From a virus, in IMG/VR virus record IMGVR_UViG_3300044798_000503, positions 1 through 47,305 of that record: a DNA stretch of 47,305 nucleotides, one strand, 5' to 3'. This document shows, piece by piece, positions 16,034 to 23,910 of the stretch; within the stretch, counting starts at the first letter, position 1; every line of letters begins with the position of its first letter. The translations under genes and the position numbers were made by a program. Below the pieces are notes generated by a model. That model did no database searches. It was given only the letters and a program-made list of their open reading frames with translations, and was not told the DNA's origin.

Positions 16034-16119
16034 GGAAGCTCTCAGCTTTCAGCTATCAGCAGTCAGCAGTCAGCAGTCAGCCTCTGGCTGATAGCTGATA
16101 GCTGATAGCTGATAGCTCC
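16034..16119. repeat. Inverted pair of heptamer arrays
   Basis: TCAGCTT/TCAGCAG units, a TCTGG centre, then four TAGCTGA units; it fills the gap to the next gene. Confidence 0.88.
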
Positions 16120-16122
16120 CTG

Positions 16123-16506
16123 TCACCTTCTCCTATAGCCCGGCCGGGCCGCCTCGGCCACGCCTCGGCGCACCAACTTGACCGTCACCATTGACCCGCA
16201 GGCGCCGATGATCGACTCGACGGCATACTCCACGTCGTCGATCGTCACCACCGCGCCCAGGGCGGGCAGGCCTGAGGCGAACAGGTCGCCGACGCGCCGG
16301 GGAAAACACGCCTCGCGGACCTGCCGGTGCTCCCGGCCGTCCTCGCCGGCCGATTCCTCGGTCTGCTCGGCGCCCAGGATGACCTGCGTCTGGCCGGGCG
16401 TGGTCGAGAGCGGGGCCAGGTACTCGGCGTCCTCGCCCTCGGCCAGGTGAGTCATCAGCGCCGGGGCGGCGTAGGTGAGAAACAGCGAGTCGAAGTTCGA
16501 GGACAT
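16123..16506 (-). CDS. Putative head-tail joining protein (127 aa)
   Basis: Lies immediately after the major capsid gene, where lambda carries FI/FII. N-terminal helix MSSNFDSLFLTYAAPALMTH, a central acidic loop with EQTEESAGEDGREHRQVREA, and C-terminal strands (AVVTIDDVEYAVESIIGACG, MVTVKLVRR). The pairing 'v-t-I-d-d-v-e-Y-x-V' is typical of stopper or joining proteins built on a small beta barrel. No SD at 16506; the leader is a heptamer hairpin. Confidence 0.65.
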   Translation of the reverse strand: MSSNFDSLFLTYAAPALMTHLAEGEDAEYLAPLSTTPGQTQVILGAEQTEESAGEDGREHRQVREACFPRRVGDLFASGLPALGAVVTIDDVEYAVESIIGACGSMVTVKLVRRGVAEAARPGYRRR

Positions 16507-16507
16507 G

Positions 16508-16588
16508 GCTGTCAGCCATCAGCGATCAGCTATCAGCTAGGATCCTTCGGCTGAAAGCTGATAGCTGAAAGCTGACAGCCGACCTATC
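16508..16588. repeat. Inverted pair of heptamer arrays
   Basis: TCAGCCA/TCAGCGA/TCAGCTA units, an AGGATCCTTC centre, then GCTGAAA/GCTGATA units. It overlaps the stop of the capsid gene. Confidence 0.88.
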
Positions 16589-17570
16589 AGGTGGTCGTGA
16601 TGTTCGACAGCAGGTAGGCCGCCGCGACGTACAAAAGCTTCTCGTCGGTCTGGTTGCGCACCCGCACGATGTCGCTCCGGACCGTCTCGTCGCGATAGGT
16701 CTCGACCGTGCCGCCGATCTGCGAGCCGTCGGCGCCCCAGTGGAACGTCCGGCCGAGTCCGGGTTCGCGGAGGTCCGGGCCCGTACAAAGCCGGGCCACC
16801 ATCGCGTACTCGTCGCTCCAGATGGGCGACAGACTGCGGGTCTGCGCCTCATTGGCCGTGTTCTTGGCGCTGCCGGCGACCAGGACGTAATCCAGGTCGA
16901 AGCAGCGGGCCAATTGGTCGGCCGTGATGTCGCGGGCGCGGATCGAACTGCCGGCACCGCTCGAGGCGATCGCGTCGGTGATCTGGTCGAGAGCGCGAAG
17001 GTTGTTCATGACCTTCTTATTTATGATCAGCGCATTGGCCCACAAACCGGTGGCCGACCAGATCGCATTGCGGGCCGTGTTCACGTTCGAGAGCGGCACC
17101 GCATCGGTCTTGTGGTTGGCGTCCCATTCGTTGGTGACCGCGGCGGTGTAGGACGCGAAGGTCGTCGCGTTGAACACCGCGTCGGCGACCCGCTTCTCGT
17201 GGCTGCGAAGCACGATGTCCAGCGCCCGGGCGGCCGAGACCGTTTCGAGGTCGAAGTAGTTCGCGTACATCTTCGCCTCGTTGTCGTCGATCGGCTCTTC
17301 CCAGCCGTGTTCGACCGTGGCGTAAGTGTCCGTGGTGAAGGCCCAGTCGCCCCGGCCGTATCCCGCGCCGGGCGCCCGCTTGGTCTCGGGCGATTGCAAG
17401 AGCGATTCGAGCGTGATCTTGCCGAACGGGCTCGAGGCCAGGTCGGTCTCGAAAACGGGCAGGACCCGGAGGCCAATGAACCCCTGGCGGTCGGCCAAGA
17501 GGTCGATCTGCTCGAGGCTGGCGGCCAGGTCCGGCCGCAGGGTGGCGAGGGAGGTGGAGGGATGACCCAT
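16587..17570 (-). CDS. Major capsid protein (327 aa)
   Basis: Size, acidic N-terminus and order (after the decoration protein, before joining genes) match the lambda gpE / HK97-fold capsid group. Supporting segments are PVFETDLASSPFGKITLESL (N-arm), TYATVEHGWEEPIDDNEAKM (the 'E-loop' style segment), a long helix RALDIVLRSHEKRVADAVFN, and the C-terminal P-domain strands ETVRSDIVRVRNQTDEKLLY. No signal or membrane segment. Good SD AGGAG 9 nt before the ATG at 17570. It should be one of the most highly expressed genes and has no repeats inside. Confidence 0.88.
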   Translation of the reverse strand: MGHPSTSLATLRPDLAASLEQIDLLADRQGFIGLRVLPVFETDLASSPFGKITLESLLQSPETKRAPGAGYGRGDWAFTTDTYATVEHGWEEPIDDNEAKMYANYFDLETVSAARALDIVLRSHEKRVADAVFNATTFASYTAAVTNEWDANHKTDAVPLSNVNTARNAIWSATGLWANALIINKKVMNNLRALDQITDAIASSGAGSSIRARDITADQLARCFDLDYVLVAGSAKNTANEAQTRSLSPIWSDEYAMVARLCTGPDLREPGLGRTFHWGADGSQIGGTVETYRDETVRSDIVRVRNQTDEKLLYVAAAYLLSNITTT

Positions 17571-17589
17571 GGGAAAAACTCCTGAATGG

Positions 17590-17656
17590 TTAGCTATCAG
17601 CTATCAGCTATCAGCTATCAGCTTCTGACGGCTGACGGCTGACGGCTGACGGCTAT
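17590..17656. repeat. Heptamer arrays, TCAGCTA then GACGGCT
   Basis: Four TCAGCTA units followed by four GCTGACG units upstream of the capsid gene. The capsid's own SD lies to the left of the array. Confidence 0.87.
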
Positions 17657-17669
17657 TGGATGGCGGCTG

Positions 17670-18581
17670 TTAGCCTTTCACGTCGAGTAGCAACGTGACC
17701 TTGTTGATCTGGCTGTAACTCTCGACGCTGTTCTGGCCGTCCACGGCCAAACTGGTCAGCCGAATGTCGAGGATGTCGCCGGGGACCACGTCGGTCGGCG
17801 TGATCGTGAAATCTTTGTTGGCCGCGACGAGGCTGTTGATCGACTGCGCGGCGGTGGCGCACACGTCGACCGAGGGCGCGGCCTGCCGAACGCACTCGAC
17901 GTCGATCGTCGAACTGGTGTTGGCGACGGTCGTCTTCATCCCCGCGTTGATCCGCACCTTGATCGTCTCGCCGGAGACGTACTCCGGCGGCACGGCGAAC
18001 ATGAACCGGCAGTACTGGGTCAGGGTCGTGTTTTTGCACGAACCCGACTCGATGGTCGGCGCGGCGGTCAGGAACGTGTTGTCGACCATGCCGAGGTCGT
18101 CGGAGGTGGCGCCGGCCGGCAGGACCGCCGTCGGCACGTCCCAGCGGCGGGCCTCGGTGATCGGCAGCGCGTAGGGGGCCAGGTCGTCCTGGGTCAGGCT
18201 CGCGCGGGCGACGGCGCCGAGGATCGCGGCGGGCGAATCGAGGATCTCGATCACGTCACCGTCCGCGGCGGCCGCTTCGAGGGCGATCCCGCGAAGCACG
18301 GTGCCGGTGGCCGCCACCTTGCCGTTGGCAGCGGCATAACAGGCCGCGCCGAGATTGATGAGGGTCAGCGCGACGACCTTCCGCGTGCCCTGGCAGCCGA
18401 TCAGGTCGACGGGCACCAGGTCGTTCGCGGCCAGGCTCGGCCGGGCCAGCGAACCAACCACGTCGGTGGAATCCGCGGCGCCATAGGCCAGGACGCCGGC
18501 GCTCAGGTGGACAAAACGGTATTGGGCCAAGGCGGCGCCGGCCGCGAAGGTTCGGGTACGGGATTCGACTTGCTGGGACAT
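17670..18581 (-). CDS. Capsid decoration protein with C-terminal extension (303 aa)
   Basis: Residues about 10-120 have the DUF2190/gpD-like pattern: RTFAAGAALAQYRFVHLSAG, VLAYGAADSTDVVG, then AADGDVIEILDSPAAI near 105-118. This family coats the capsid surface. The C-terminal 150 residues (GSCKNTTLTQYCRFMFAVPP, ETIKVRINAGMKTTV) form a second beta domain, unlike minimal decoration proteins of about 110 aa. Located between the prohead protease/scaffold and the capsid gene, as in lambda (C-Nu3-D-E). SD CTGGAG precedes ATG 18581. Confidence 0.78.
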   Translation of the reverse strand: MSQQVESRTRTFAAGAALAQYRFVHLSAGVLAYGAADSTDVVGSLARPSLAANDLVPVDLIGCQGTRKVVALTLINLGAACYAAANGKVAATGTVLRGIALEAAAADGDVIEILDSPAAILGAVARASLTQDDLAPYALPITEARRWDVPTAVLPAGATSDDLGMVDNTFLTAAPTIESGSCKNTTLTQYCRFMFAVPPEYVSGETIKVRINAGMKTTVANTSSTIDVECVRQAAPSVDVCATAAQSINSLVAANKDFTITPTDVVPGDILDIRLTSLAVDGQNSVESYSQINKVTLLLDVKG

Positions 18582-18591
18582 CGGGACTCCA

Positions 18592-18646
18592 GAGTTCGGG
18601 GGACGGTGGACGGGGGACGGGGGACGGGGGTCAGGGGACGGGGGTC
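18592..18646. repeat. Mixed GGGGACG / GGGGTCA array
   Basis: About seven units in the gap between the decoration and protease genes. Confidence 0.85.
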
Positions 18647-19061
18647 ATTTCGCGTTCGAGGCGGCGACGAAATCCGCATGTAGGGACGGATTCTCGCGGA
18701 CCAACTGGCGGACCGCCCGGGCGCGATCGCCGTTGCAGGCGGTCAACTTCTCGGCCAGGGCCTTTTGCCAGGCCTCGACGGCATCGCTGCCGGTCTCGCC
18801 GGCGAGCGCGCCGGCGGCGGTCGCTCCGCCCAAGGTCGGCAAGCCCGCCGCCGAGGCGGCAAGCTTCGCCTGGGCCGTTTCGGCCTGGGCCGCACGGATC
18901 CGGCGGTCCTGCTCGGCCATCCAGGCGGTCTGGGCGGCGGCCAGCGTGGCGGCGACCTCGAGTTGCTCGCACAGGAACCCGGCGTCGGCGCCGGGCAGGC
19001 CGGCCTTCAGGTCCGCATAGGAGGCGGGGGCACTGGGGGTAATTGCAGACTCGGTCGACAT
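18645..19061 (-). CDS. Nested internal-start scaffold protein, Nu3-like (138 aa)
   Basis: An in-frame ATG at 19061 (MSTESAITPSAPASYADLKA) is preceded by AAGGA 9 nt upstream, inside the S49 protease gene. The product would be the acidic, Ala/Glu-rich helical tail of the protease. In lambda the scaffold Nu3 is made this way from the 3' end of gene C. The internal SD is visible; its use is inferred. Confidence 0.6.
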   Translation of the reverse strand: MSTESAITPSAPASYADLKAGLPGADAGFLCEQLEVAATLAAAQTAWMAEQDRRIRAAQAETAQAKLAASAAGLPTLGGATAAGALAGETGSDAVEAWQKALAEKLTACNGDRARAVRQLVRENPSLHADFVAASNAK

Positions 19062-19964
19062 GAGAGCGGTCCTTGATTTTTGGTTCTCGATGGCGGCCGC
19101 CGATAGCGCGGCCAAAAATTCGTCCCACGATTGGATCGCGTCGATCAGCCCCAACGAGAGCGCGTCGGCGGCCATGTGGACCCGGCCATCGGCCAGTTGC
19201 GCGACCGACTCGGGCGCCATCCGGCGGCCGGCCGAGACCGCGGCCGAGAACTCGGCCTGCGTCTTGTCGACGATCAACTGCCAATACGCCTTCTGCGCGT
19301 CGGTGATCTCCGCGCCCTCGAAGCCGGCGCCCTTGTAGGGCCCCGATCGAATCACGATGGCCTTGATCCCGCGCTGGGCGGCCGCGCCGGAGAGGTCGTA
19401 GAGCCCCATGTAGGTGCCGATCGAGCCGACCAAGGCCGTCCGGTCGTTGGCGACGATCCGGCCGGTCTGCGACGCCACCCAGTAGGCCGCGGACGCGGCC
19501 ATATCCTCGACGTAGGCCCACACGGGCTTCGATTGGGCGGCCTTGGCGATGTCGCGGGCAAGGTCGGCCGTGCCGGCGGAAGTGCCGCCGGGCGAATCGA
19601 TCCGCAGGGCGATTGCCGCGATGGCAGGATCGGCCCCGGCGGCACGGACCGCCTGACGCGCGCGGATCATGCTGCCGGCGCTCGAGAGCGAGGAGCCCCG
19701 CTTCGTGAGTACGCCGATGAAATCGAGGACGGCGATGGACGGCTGAGCGGCAGGGATGCCGCGGCCGTTTTGGACGGAGAGCCGGGCGTCGGAGATCGAA
19801 CGATCGTGCGCGGCGAATGCCACATGGGACGCCAGGTCCATCCAGGCGACCTGGCGGAGAAGCTCGCCGAAGCGGCCCTCCTCCACGGCCCAGAGGCCGC
19901 AGTACTGGTCGATGTCCAGCGCCGGGACCGGCGAGAGATCGATGATCGTGGGAAGAGGATCCAT
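18645..19964 (-). CDS. Prohead protease, S49 (SppA/ClpP-like) family, lambda gpC-type (439 aa)
   Basis: Matures the prohead by cleaving scaffold and portal. The S49 core spans about 75-270: IAVLDFIGVLTKRG, ALRIDSPGGTSAGTADLA, then DMAASAAYWVAS with Ser158 as the expected nucleophile, and VGSIGTYMGLYD. The C-terminal 140 residues are Ala-rich and helical, the scaffold portion. The start is ATG 19964; the longer frame upstream only translates a family B hairpin and leader. The portal gene lies 600 bp upstream, a large gap for this module. Confidence 0.9.
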   Translation of the reverse strand: MDPLPTIIDLSPVPALDIDQYCGLWAVEEGRFGELLRQVAWMDLASHVAFAAHDRSISDARLSVQNGRGIPAAQPSIAVLDFIGVLTKRGSSLSSAGSMIRARQAVRAAGADPAIAAIALRIDSPGGTSAGTADLARDIAKAAQSKPVWAYVEDMAASAAYWVASQTGRIVANDRTALVGSIGTYMGLYDLSGAAAQRGIKAIVIRSGPYKGAGFEGAEITDAQKAYWQLIVDKTQAEFSAAVSAGRRMAPESVAQLADGRVHMAADALSLGLIDAIQSWDEFLAALSAAAIENQKSRTALMSTESAITPSAPASYADLKAGLPGADAGFLCEQLEVAATLAAAQTAWMAEQDRRIRAAQAETAQAKLAASAAGLPTLGGATAAGALAGETGSDAVEAWQKALAEKLTACNGDRARAVRQLVRENPSLHADFVAASNAK

Positions 19965-20564
19965 GAGAAAGTCAGTCTGCCGAAAAACGGCGGCCAGTCG
20001 GAAGAGAACACGCCCCGGATTCGCCGGATGCGGAAGGGGGCGGAAGAGGGGAGACGATGAGAATACGGGTTCCTCTTCTCTGTTCGCGCCGGAATAGAGA
20101 AGAGGAACCCGTATTCTCCCGCATGGGGGTAGTTTGCGCGCAGAATACCCCCAGGGCAGCAGAATACCCCCAGGCAATGCCGGAAGTGATGGACGCTTAA
20201 GGGGTTAGGACGTTCGCAACGGCATGTCAGATAGTCGCGTGCTCATGCCGGCCATTCTTGCACGCGACACACTTGCCGTGTTGTCGCCGGTCGTTCGCCG
20301 GTCGCGCGACCGGCGAAGAAACCCCGGAAACCACGGGAAATTCCACTATGGGAATTTTTTCGCCGGTCGTTCGCCGGTCGCTTGGCCGGTCGCTTTCCGC
20401 ATGGCTTCAACCACGGGCATAATCGCCGAGAGTTGGTAAAGATAGCGCGGTTCCCGCGGTTTCGGAAGAGAAGAAATGACCGGATGTACCCCTTAAGATA
20501 CCCCCGGGCGCCGCATCAATTGTCGGGGAAAATCAGGTCCACACCCTTTCCCGGAAATTTGCGC
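19965..20564 (-). other. Gene-free leader between portal and protease, with nested inverted repeats
   Basis: Six hundred bases without a convincing gene. It contains a family B hairpin (20061-20116), two ATACCCCCAGG copies (about 20143-20172), CTTAAGGGGT (from 20199) matched by ACCCCTTAAG (about 20490), a perfect 24-bp palindrome at 20294-20317, a repeat of CGCCGGTCGTTCGCCGGTCG at about 20285 and 20350, and a GGGAAATTCC/GGGAATTTT imperfect repeat. It may be a structured mRNA leader, a small RNA or the remains of an insertion. Confidence 0.6.
20061..20116. repeat. Family B hairpin (AATACGGG variant)
   Basis: A near-perfect hairpin with GAATACGGGTTCCTCTTCTC and its complement ending GTATTC. 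Compared with other copies both ends change together (AATAC/GTATT), a compensatory difference. Loop GTTCGCGCCGGAATAG. Confidence 0.93.
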
Positions 20565-22103
20565 CTAGTTTTGGCCGCTGTTATCGAGTCGAATGTTCAC
20601 TCCGTCCGGCGTCGGCAGACAAGCCAACTCCCTCCAGGTGATGTTCAGACCCGCATGGGCCGCGTTGAGTTCCTCCGCTTTGGCCAGAGCGATCTCGATC
20701 AGTTGCGCGTTGTCGTCGACGATCTCTTTGGCGATCACGGCGCCTTCGTAGCCCCGCTCGGCGGCCCAGCGACGGCGACTCACCAGGCCGTTGCGGAGCC
20801 GCAACAGATCCGCCGTCGCGTCCTGCACCGGTTGAATGTACGGCCAGGAGGGCGCGTTCCAACGGCAGGCGAAATACGCCGTGCCCATCCGTTCCATCGC
20901 CGCGGCCAGGGCCGGGTCCTCGGCCGCGTAACGGCGGACCTGCCAGGCATAGGCCGGCTGACAGAGCGAGAAACGGAGCCGACGCTGGTTGTGGCGAAAA
21001 CCGAGCCGGGCCTGGTCGATGGCGCCCCGCCAGCCGCTGAAGTTCGTCTCGCTCGCGTCCATCAGAACCATCACCAGCGGCATCCCGAGGTTCAGGCCGA
21101 TGAACTGGAGCATCAGTCGGATGTGCGGGAAGTACTCGGGGTTCGGCACGCGCGGGCTGTCCATGCGGAGCTTTTCGCCGGGCAACCCGTTGATCTGCAT
21201 CCCCGGGCCGAGGCCTTCGAGCGTCTTGACGAACCCACCGGAGGTCTCCTCCGTCGTGCGCGGGCCGAGTTGGCCGGTCCCGTCGCCCATGCTGAACGCG
21301 AGTTCACGCTCCCGGAAAATGGCGAAACAGGCCACCATCTGCCGCTGCACAAGCGTGGCGAAATTGATGTCGTCGACCATCCCACAGACATCGAAGATCG
21401 GCGCGAGCGCGGTGACGCCGCGCGTCTGCGAGATCCGCTTCGATACCAGCGCGTGAAACACCTGCCGATTGCCGTCCGCGTCGCGGGTCGGATACTTTCG
21501 GATGTCGCCGACCTTCGCCACGGAGGCGAAGCCGACATCGTCTTTGGTCAGCCAGTATTCCAACCGCTTCCGCGTCGAGGGATCGAGCAGGATGCCGTGG
21601 ACCACGTTTTGCGTCGTGTTGCTCGGAGTCCGGCAGCGGTGCGCCTCGACCATCTCCAGCGCGCCCGATTCGTTTGCCAGCGCGATCACGTCGCCATCAA
21701 CGAAGCAGTGTCGCAGGGCGAGCCATTGCTGCTCCCAAAACGTCCGCTCGCCGGCCAGGTCGCATTGGTCGGCATCTTCGGCCCATTCCTTGAAACGCGA
21801 TTTCAACTCGGCGTTCACGCCCGGGTCGGGCGTCTGCGGATCGTGGCGGAGCCCGTCCTGAATCGTGTTGGTGACCGCCCGGTCGATCGTCTGGCCGACA
21901 ACCATGTCGGAGCGGTCCATGTCCCTCGCGTACTCCATCATCCGGAAGTAGTCGGCCGGCGAGCGGTAGTGCCAGTCGGCGCCGCCGCCCATGGGCTGAA
22001 GGCCGGTCCGGACTCGGCGGAATCGGTTTTGCTTCGCGGCGGAATAGTCGGACCGCATCGCGGCGAAATTGGCGGCCAGGTTGGGGACGGTGTCGCGCGG
22101 CAT
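20565..22103 (-). CDS. Phage portal protein, lambda (gpB) type (512 aa)
   Basis: Forms the dodecameric vertex for DNA packaging. Lambda-portal features: MRSDYSAAKQNRFRR near the N-terminus, a central strand region with DVGFASVAKVGDIRKYPTRD, and the block QTRGVTALAPIFDVCGMVDD, typical of this family (R-G-v-s-x-l-a-p). The C-terminal part includes FSGWRGAIDQARLGFRHNQR. Length is near the lambda portal (533 aa). No leading SD (CATGGGAGGG on the plus strand). The next upstream gene, 99 aa, ends 33 nt before. Confidence 0.9.
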   Translation of the reverse strand: MPRDTVPNLAANFAAMRSDYSAAKQNRFRRVRTGLQPMGGGADWHYRSPADYFRMMEYARDMDRSDMVVGQTIDRAVTNTIQDGLRHDPQTPDPGVNAELKSRFKEWAEDADQCDLAGERTFWEQQWLALRHCFVDGDVIALANESGALEMVEAHRCRTPSNTTQNVVHGILLDPSTRKRLEYWLTKDDVGFASVAKVGDIRKYPTRDADGNRQVFHALVSKRISQTRGVTALAPIFDVCGMVDDINFATLVQRQMVACFAIFRERELAFSMGDGTGQLGPRTTEETSGGFVKTLEGLGPGMQINGLPGEKLRMDSPRVPNPEYFPHIRLMLQFIGLNLGMPLVMVLMDASETNFSGWRGAIDQARLGFRHNQRRLRFSLCQPAYAWQVRRYAAEDPALAAAMERMGTAYFACRWNAPSWPYIQPVQDATADLLRLRNGLVSRRRWAAERGYEGAVIAKEIVDDNAQLIEIALAKAEELNAAHAGLNITWRELACLPTPDGVNIRLDNSGQN

Positions 22104-22136
22104 GGGAGGGCAGAAAAATGGGTGACAGAAAAACGG

Positions 22137-22436
22137 TCAACTTCGGAAATCGCGGAAATCGACGTAGGTCGCACGCGCGGCGGCAAGCGCGGAGCCGAAC
22201 ACGGCCAACCACTTTTTGGCCTCGATCATTTCCGCGGAGATCAGCGTCAGGTCGAGTTCGATTTCCTCGCCGCCACGGCCGCCGTGGACGGCACGCTTCG
22301 GTAAATTCAACAGGAGCAGCCGGCAGGCCGTGATGAAGCCGCGGGCCTTCGCCGGCGAACTATCCTCCTCATAGGAGGCGTTGTCCGCGTAGGCGGCACG
22401 GATTTCGGCGAGGGTGCTGGCGGAGGTGAGCGGCAT
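22137..22436 (-). CDS. Small head-module protein upstream of the portal, unknown (99 aa)
   Basis: Helical, with TLAEIRAAYADNASYEED at the N-terminus and AKARGFITACRLLLLNLPKR. The C-terminus ends AEMIEAKKWLAVFGSALAAA. Short proteins of this outline (STLAEIrAAYaDNasYEe) lie between terminase and portal in several lambda-like phages, comparable to lambda gpW, though I cannot prove homology. Start at 22436 follows CCCCTCC with no clear SD; a heptamer array precedes. Confidence 0.68.
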   Translation of the reverse strand: MPLTSASTLAEIRAAYADNASYEEDSSPAKARGFITACRLLLLNLPKRAVHGGRGGEEIELDLTLISAEMIEAKKWLAVFGSALAAARATYVDFRDFRS

Positions 22437-22821
22437 GGAGGGGTTCAGGGGTCAGGGGTCAGGGGTCTAATCCCTAATCCCTAATCCCTTCCCCCGGCCA
22501 GTCGCCAGCCTAGAAATCCCCGTCGGACGGGGGAAGGGCGCCTGCAGGCCGCTCCGATGCGTAGGACGCGATCTGAGGGGCGTTTCGGCCGGATGGGCAG
22601 ATAATCGGCCAGGCCGATCGGCACGCGCCCACGGCGGGCCTGGGAGATCGGTTTTTCGGGCACTTGACCGTCCCGGGCGAGCTAATAATGGTCGAAATCG
22701 GGCTAGTTGCCAGGGTGCCGGGCCGATTCCCCACCTATGGGAAGGGGCGTCAATCGAAATTCACGGAACTGTCCAGCGGGGACGGACCGGGCCGGCGCCC
22801 TGGGCGCAAGCCCAGATCGAT

Positions 22822-22847
22822 ATAGTCGTTGACTAGTCAACGACTAT
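22822..22847. promoter_or_regulatory. 26-bp perfect palindrome, likely operator
   Basis: A perfect inverted repeat with half-site ATAGTCGTTGACT and no gap. The -35 hexamer lies within it, so a bound dimer would block RNA polymerase. No second copy was noticed elsewhere in the window. Confidence 0.8.
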
Positions 22848-22856
22848 CCGTATAAT
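22829..22856 (+). promoter_or_regulatory. Strong sigma-70-type promoter for the plus-strand operon
   Basis: TTGACT (22829-22834) and TATAAT (22851-22856) with a 16-bp spacer; it lies inside and just beyond the 26-bp palindrome. Expected start about 22863, giving an 80-nt leader to the ATG at 22945. Confidence 0.8.
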
Positions 22857-22944
22857 AGGAGTAGATGAGACAACTGCGGCCGACCGGCAGTTCACAGGTC
22901 GGGGCCGTCCGCCGGCCGACAGGCGGAAACGAAAGGTCCGAAAA

Positions 22945-23790
22945 ATGTCGCTACTGCAAACCAATCCGACCCGCGAAGCCCTCCTCTGCTCGATCGCCCG
23001 CGCGAATTCCAATGCCAATCCGTCGCGCGCCAGGACCCGCCTGTGCTCGCTGCCCAACTCGATCGCCGCCGAGATCCTCTCCTCGCCCGAGGGTGTGGAG
23101 GAAGAGGACGGGGGCGCCGTGGCGAACAGCTACAAGTACGGCTGTGAGACCAGTTACGTGATCGCGGCATGGTGGACCGATGGCGCCGGTCGCCGGCACG
23201 TCCGGATCGACGGCCGCCGGACCGACTGCCGGCACGCGTCACATGGCAACGGCAACGGCACGAGCCGCGCCGGCCGCGCGGGAGCGTGGACTGCCGTGTT
23301 CCCGGAGCGCGCCACGAAATTGGCGCAGGCCCACCGCGCCCGCTGCCGCGCCGCGATCGCCCGCCTCGGGATTGATCCCGGCGAGGTGTGGCACGCCGAA
23401 TTCCAGCGGCTGGAACGCGAGATGTGGACCGCCCGGCAGTCCGGCGGCGTCGCTAGCCCCGAGTATATCGCCGTCGAGTCCGCCCTGGCGGCCCACCGCG
23501 CCGCGCAGCCCACCGACACCGCGCGCACCATTTCGGGCGCGGTCCTACTGGCCGCCTCGCCCGAGGGTCTGCTGATCGGTGATCGCCGCGAGCGACCCAC
23601 CACCGTGCAGCTCGTGGTCACCGACTCGACGACCGGCCATCGCCACCAGATCACCGTCCCGCCGAAATTCGGGCGGCCCGAGTCGAAAACCTGGCAACGG
23701 CTCGGCAACGACGCGGCCCGCGTTCATGCCGCGCTGGCCTGGACATTCGCGCTCGAGCCGGCGCAATATGCGCCGCAGGTGACCGCCTGA
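22945..23790 (+). CDS. Accessory protein, first gene of the plus-strand operon, unknown (281 aa)
   Basis: Encoded opposite to almost all other genes. ATG at 22945 with GAAAGGTCCG about 8 nt upstream. The protein has a Cys-containing N-terminal half (CSIARANSNANPSRAR, YKYGCETSYVIAAWW, GRRTDCRHASHGNGNG) and a helical middle segment (LAQAHRARCRAAIARLGI) rich in Arg and Ala. The C-terminus is beta-like (TVQLVVTDSTTGHRHQITVP). There is no membrane segment or known catalytic motif. Function not recognised. It is co-transcribed with 23911-24638 and probably with 24747-25223. Confidence 0.75.
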   Translation: MSLLQTNPTREALLCSIARANSNANPSRARTRLCSLPNSIAAEILSSPEGVEEEDGGAVANSYKYGCETSYVIAAWWTDGAGRRHVRIDGRRTDCRHASHGNGNGTSRAGRAGAWTAVFPERATKLAQAHRARCRAAIARLGIDPGEVWHAEFQRLEREMWTARQSGGVASPEYIAVESALAAHRAAQPTDTARTISGAVLLAASPEGLLIGDRRERPTTVQLVVTDSTTGHRHQITVPPKFGRPESKTWQRLGNDAARVHAALAWTFALEPAQYAPQVTA

Positions 23791-23910
23791 TCCCCGCTGA
23801 CGAGCCTGCCGGCGGGCAGGCGAAACGCCCCGCAGGGGGCGTCCGGGACGCGACTTCCGACGACCCGCAGCGTGCCGGCGCTGGGAGCCGGCGAGACAGG
23901 AGATTGTCTG

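Larger units (their letters stand above)
22437..22944. other. Intergenic promoter region between divergent transcription units
   Basis: About 500 bp with no gene I believe. It contains a (GGGGTCA)n array (22442-22468), short direct repeats CCTAATC, and the palindrome-overlapping promoter of the plus-strand operon (22822-22856). I see no comparably strong promoter toward the portal side. Confidence 0.6.

Noticed and set aside
4387-17656. Long plus-strand frames containing SYQLSAIS peptides
   Set aside because: These are translations of the heptamer arrays that extend neighbouring frames. I trimmed starts and ends accordingly.
22510-22734. A 74-aa minus-strand frame in the promoter region
   Set aside because: It has no SD, low-complexity composition and overlaps the intergenic repeats. 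The region is better explained as regulatory DNA.
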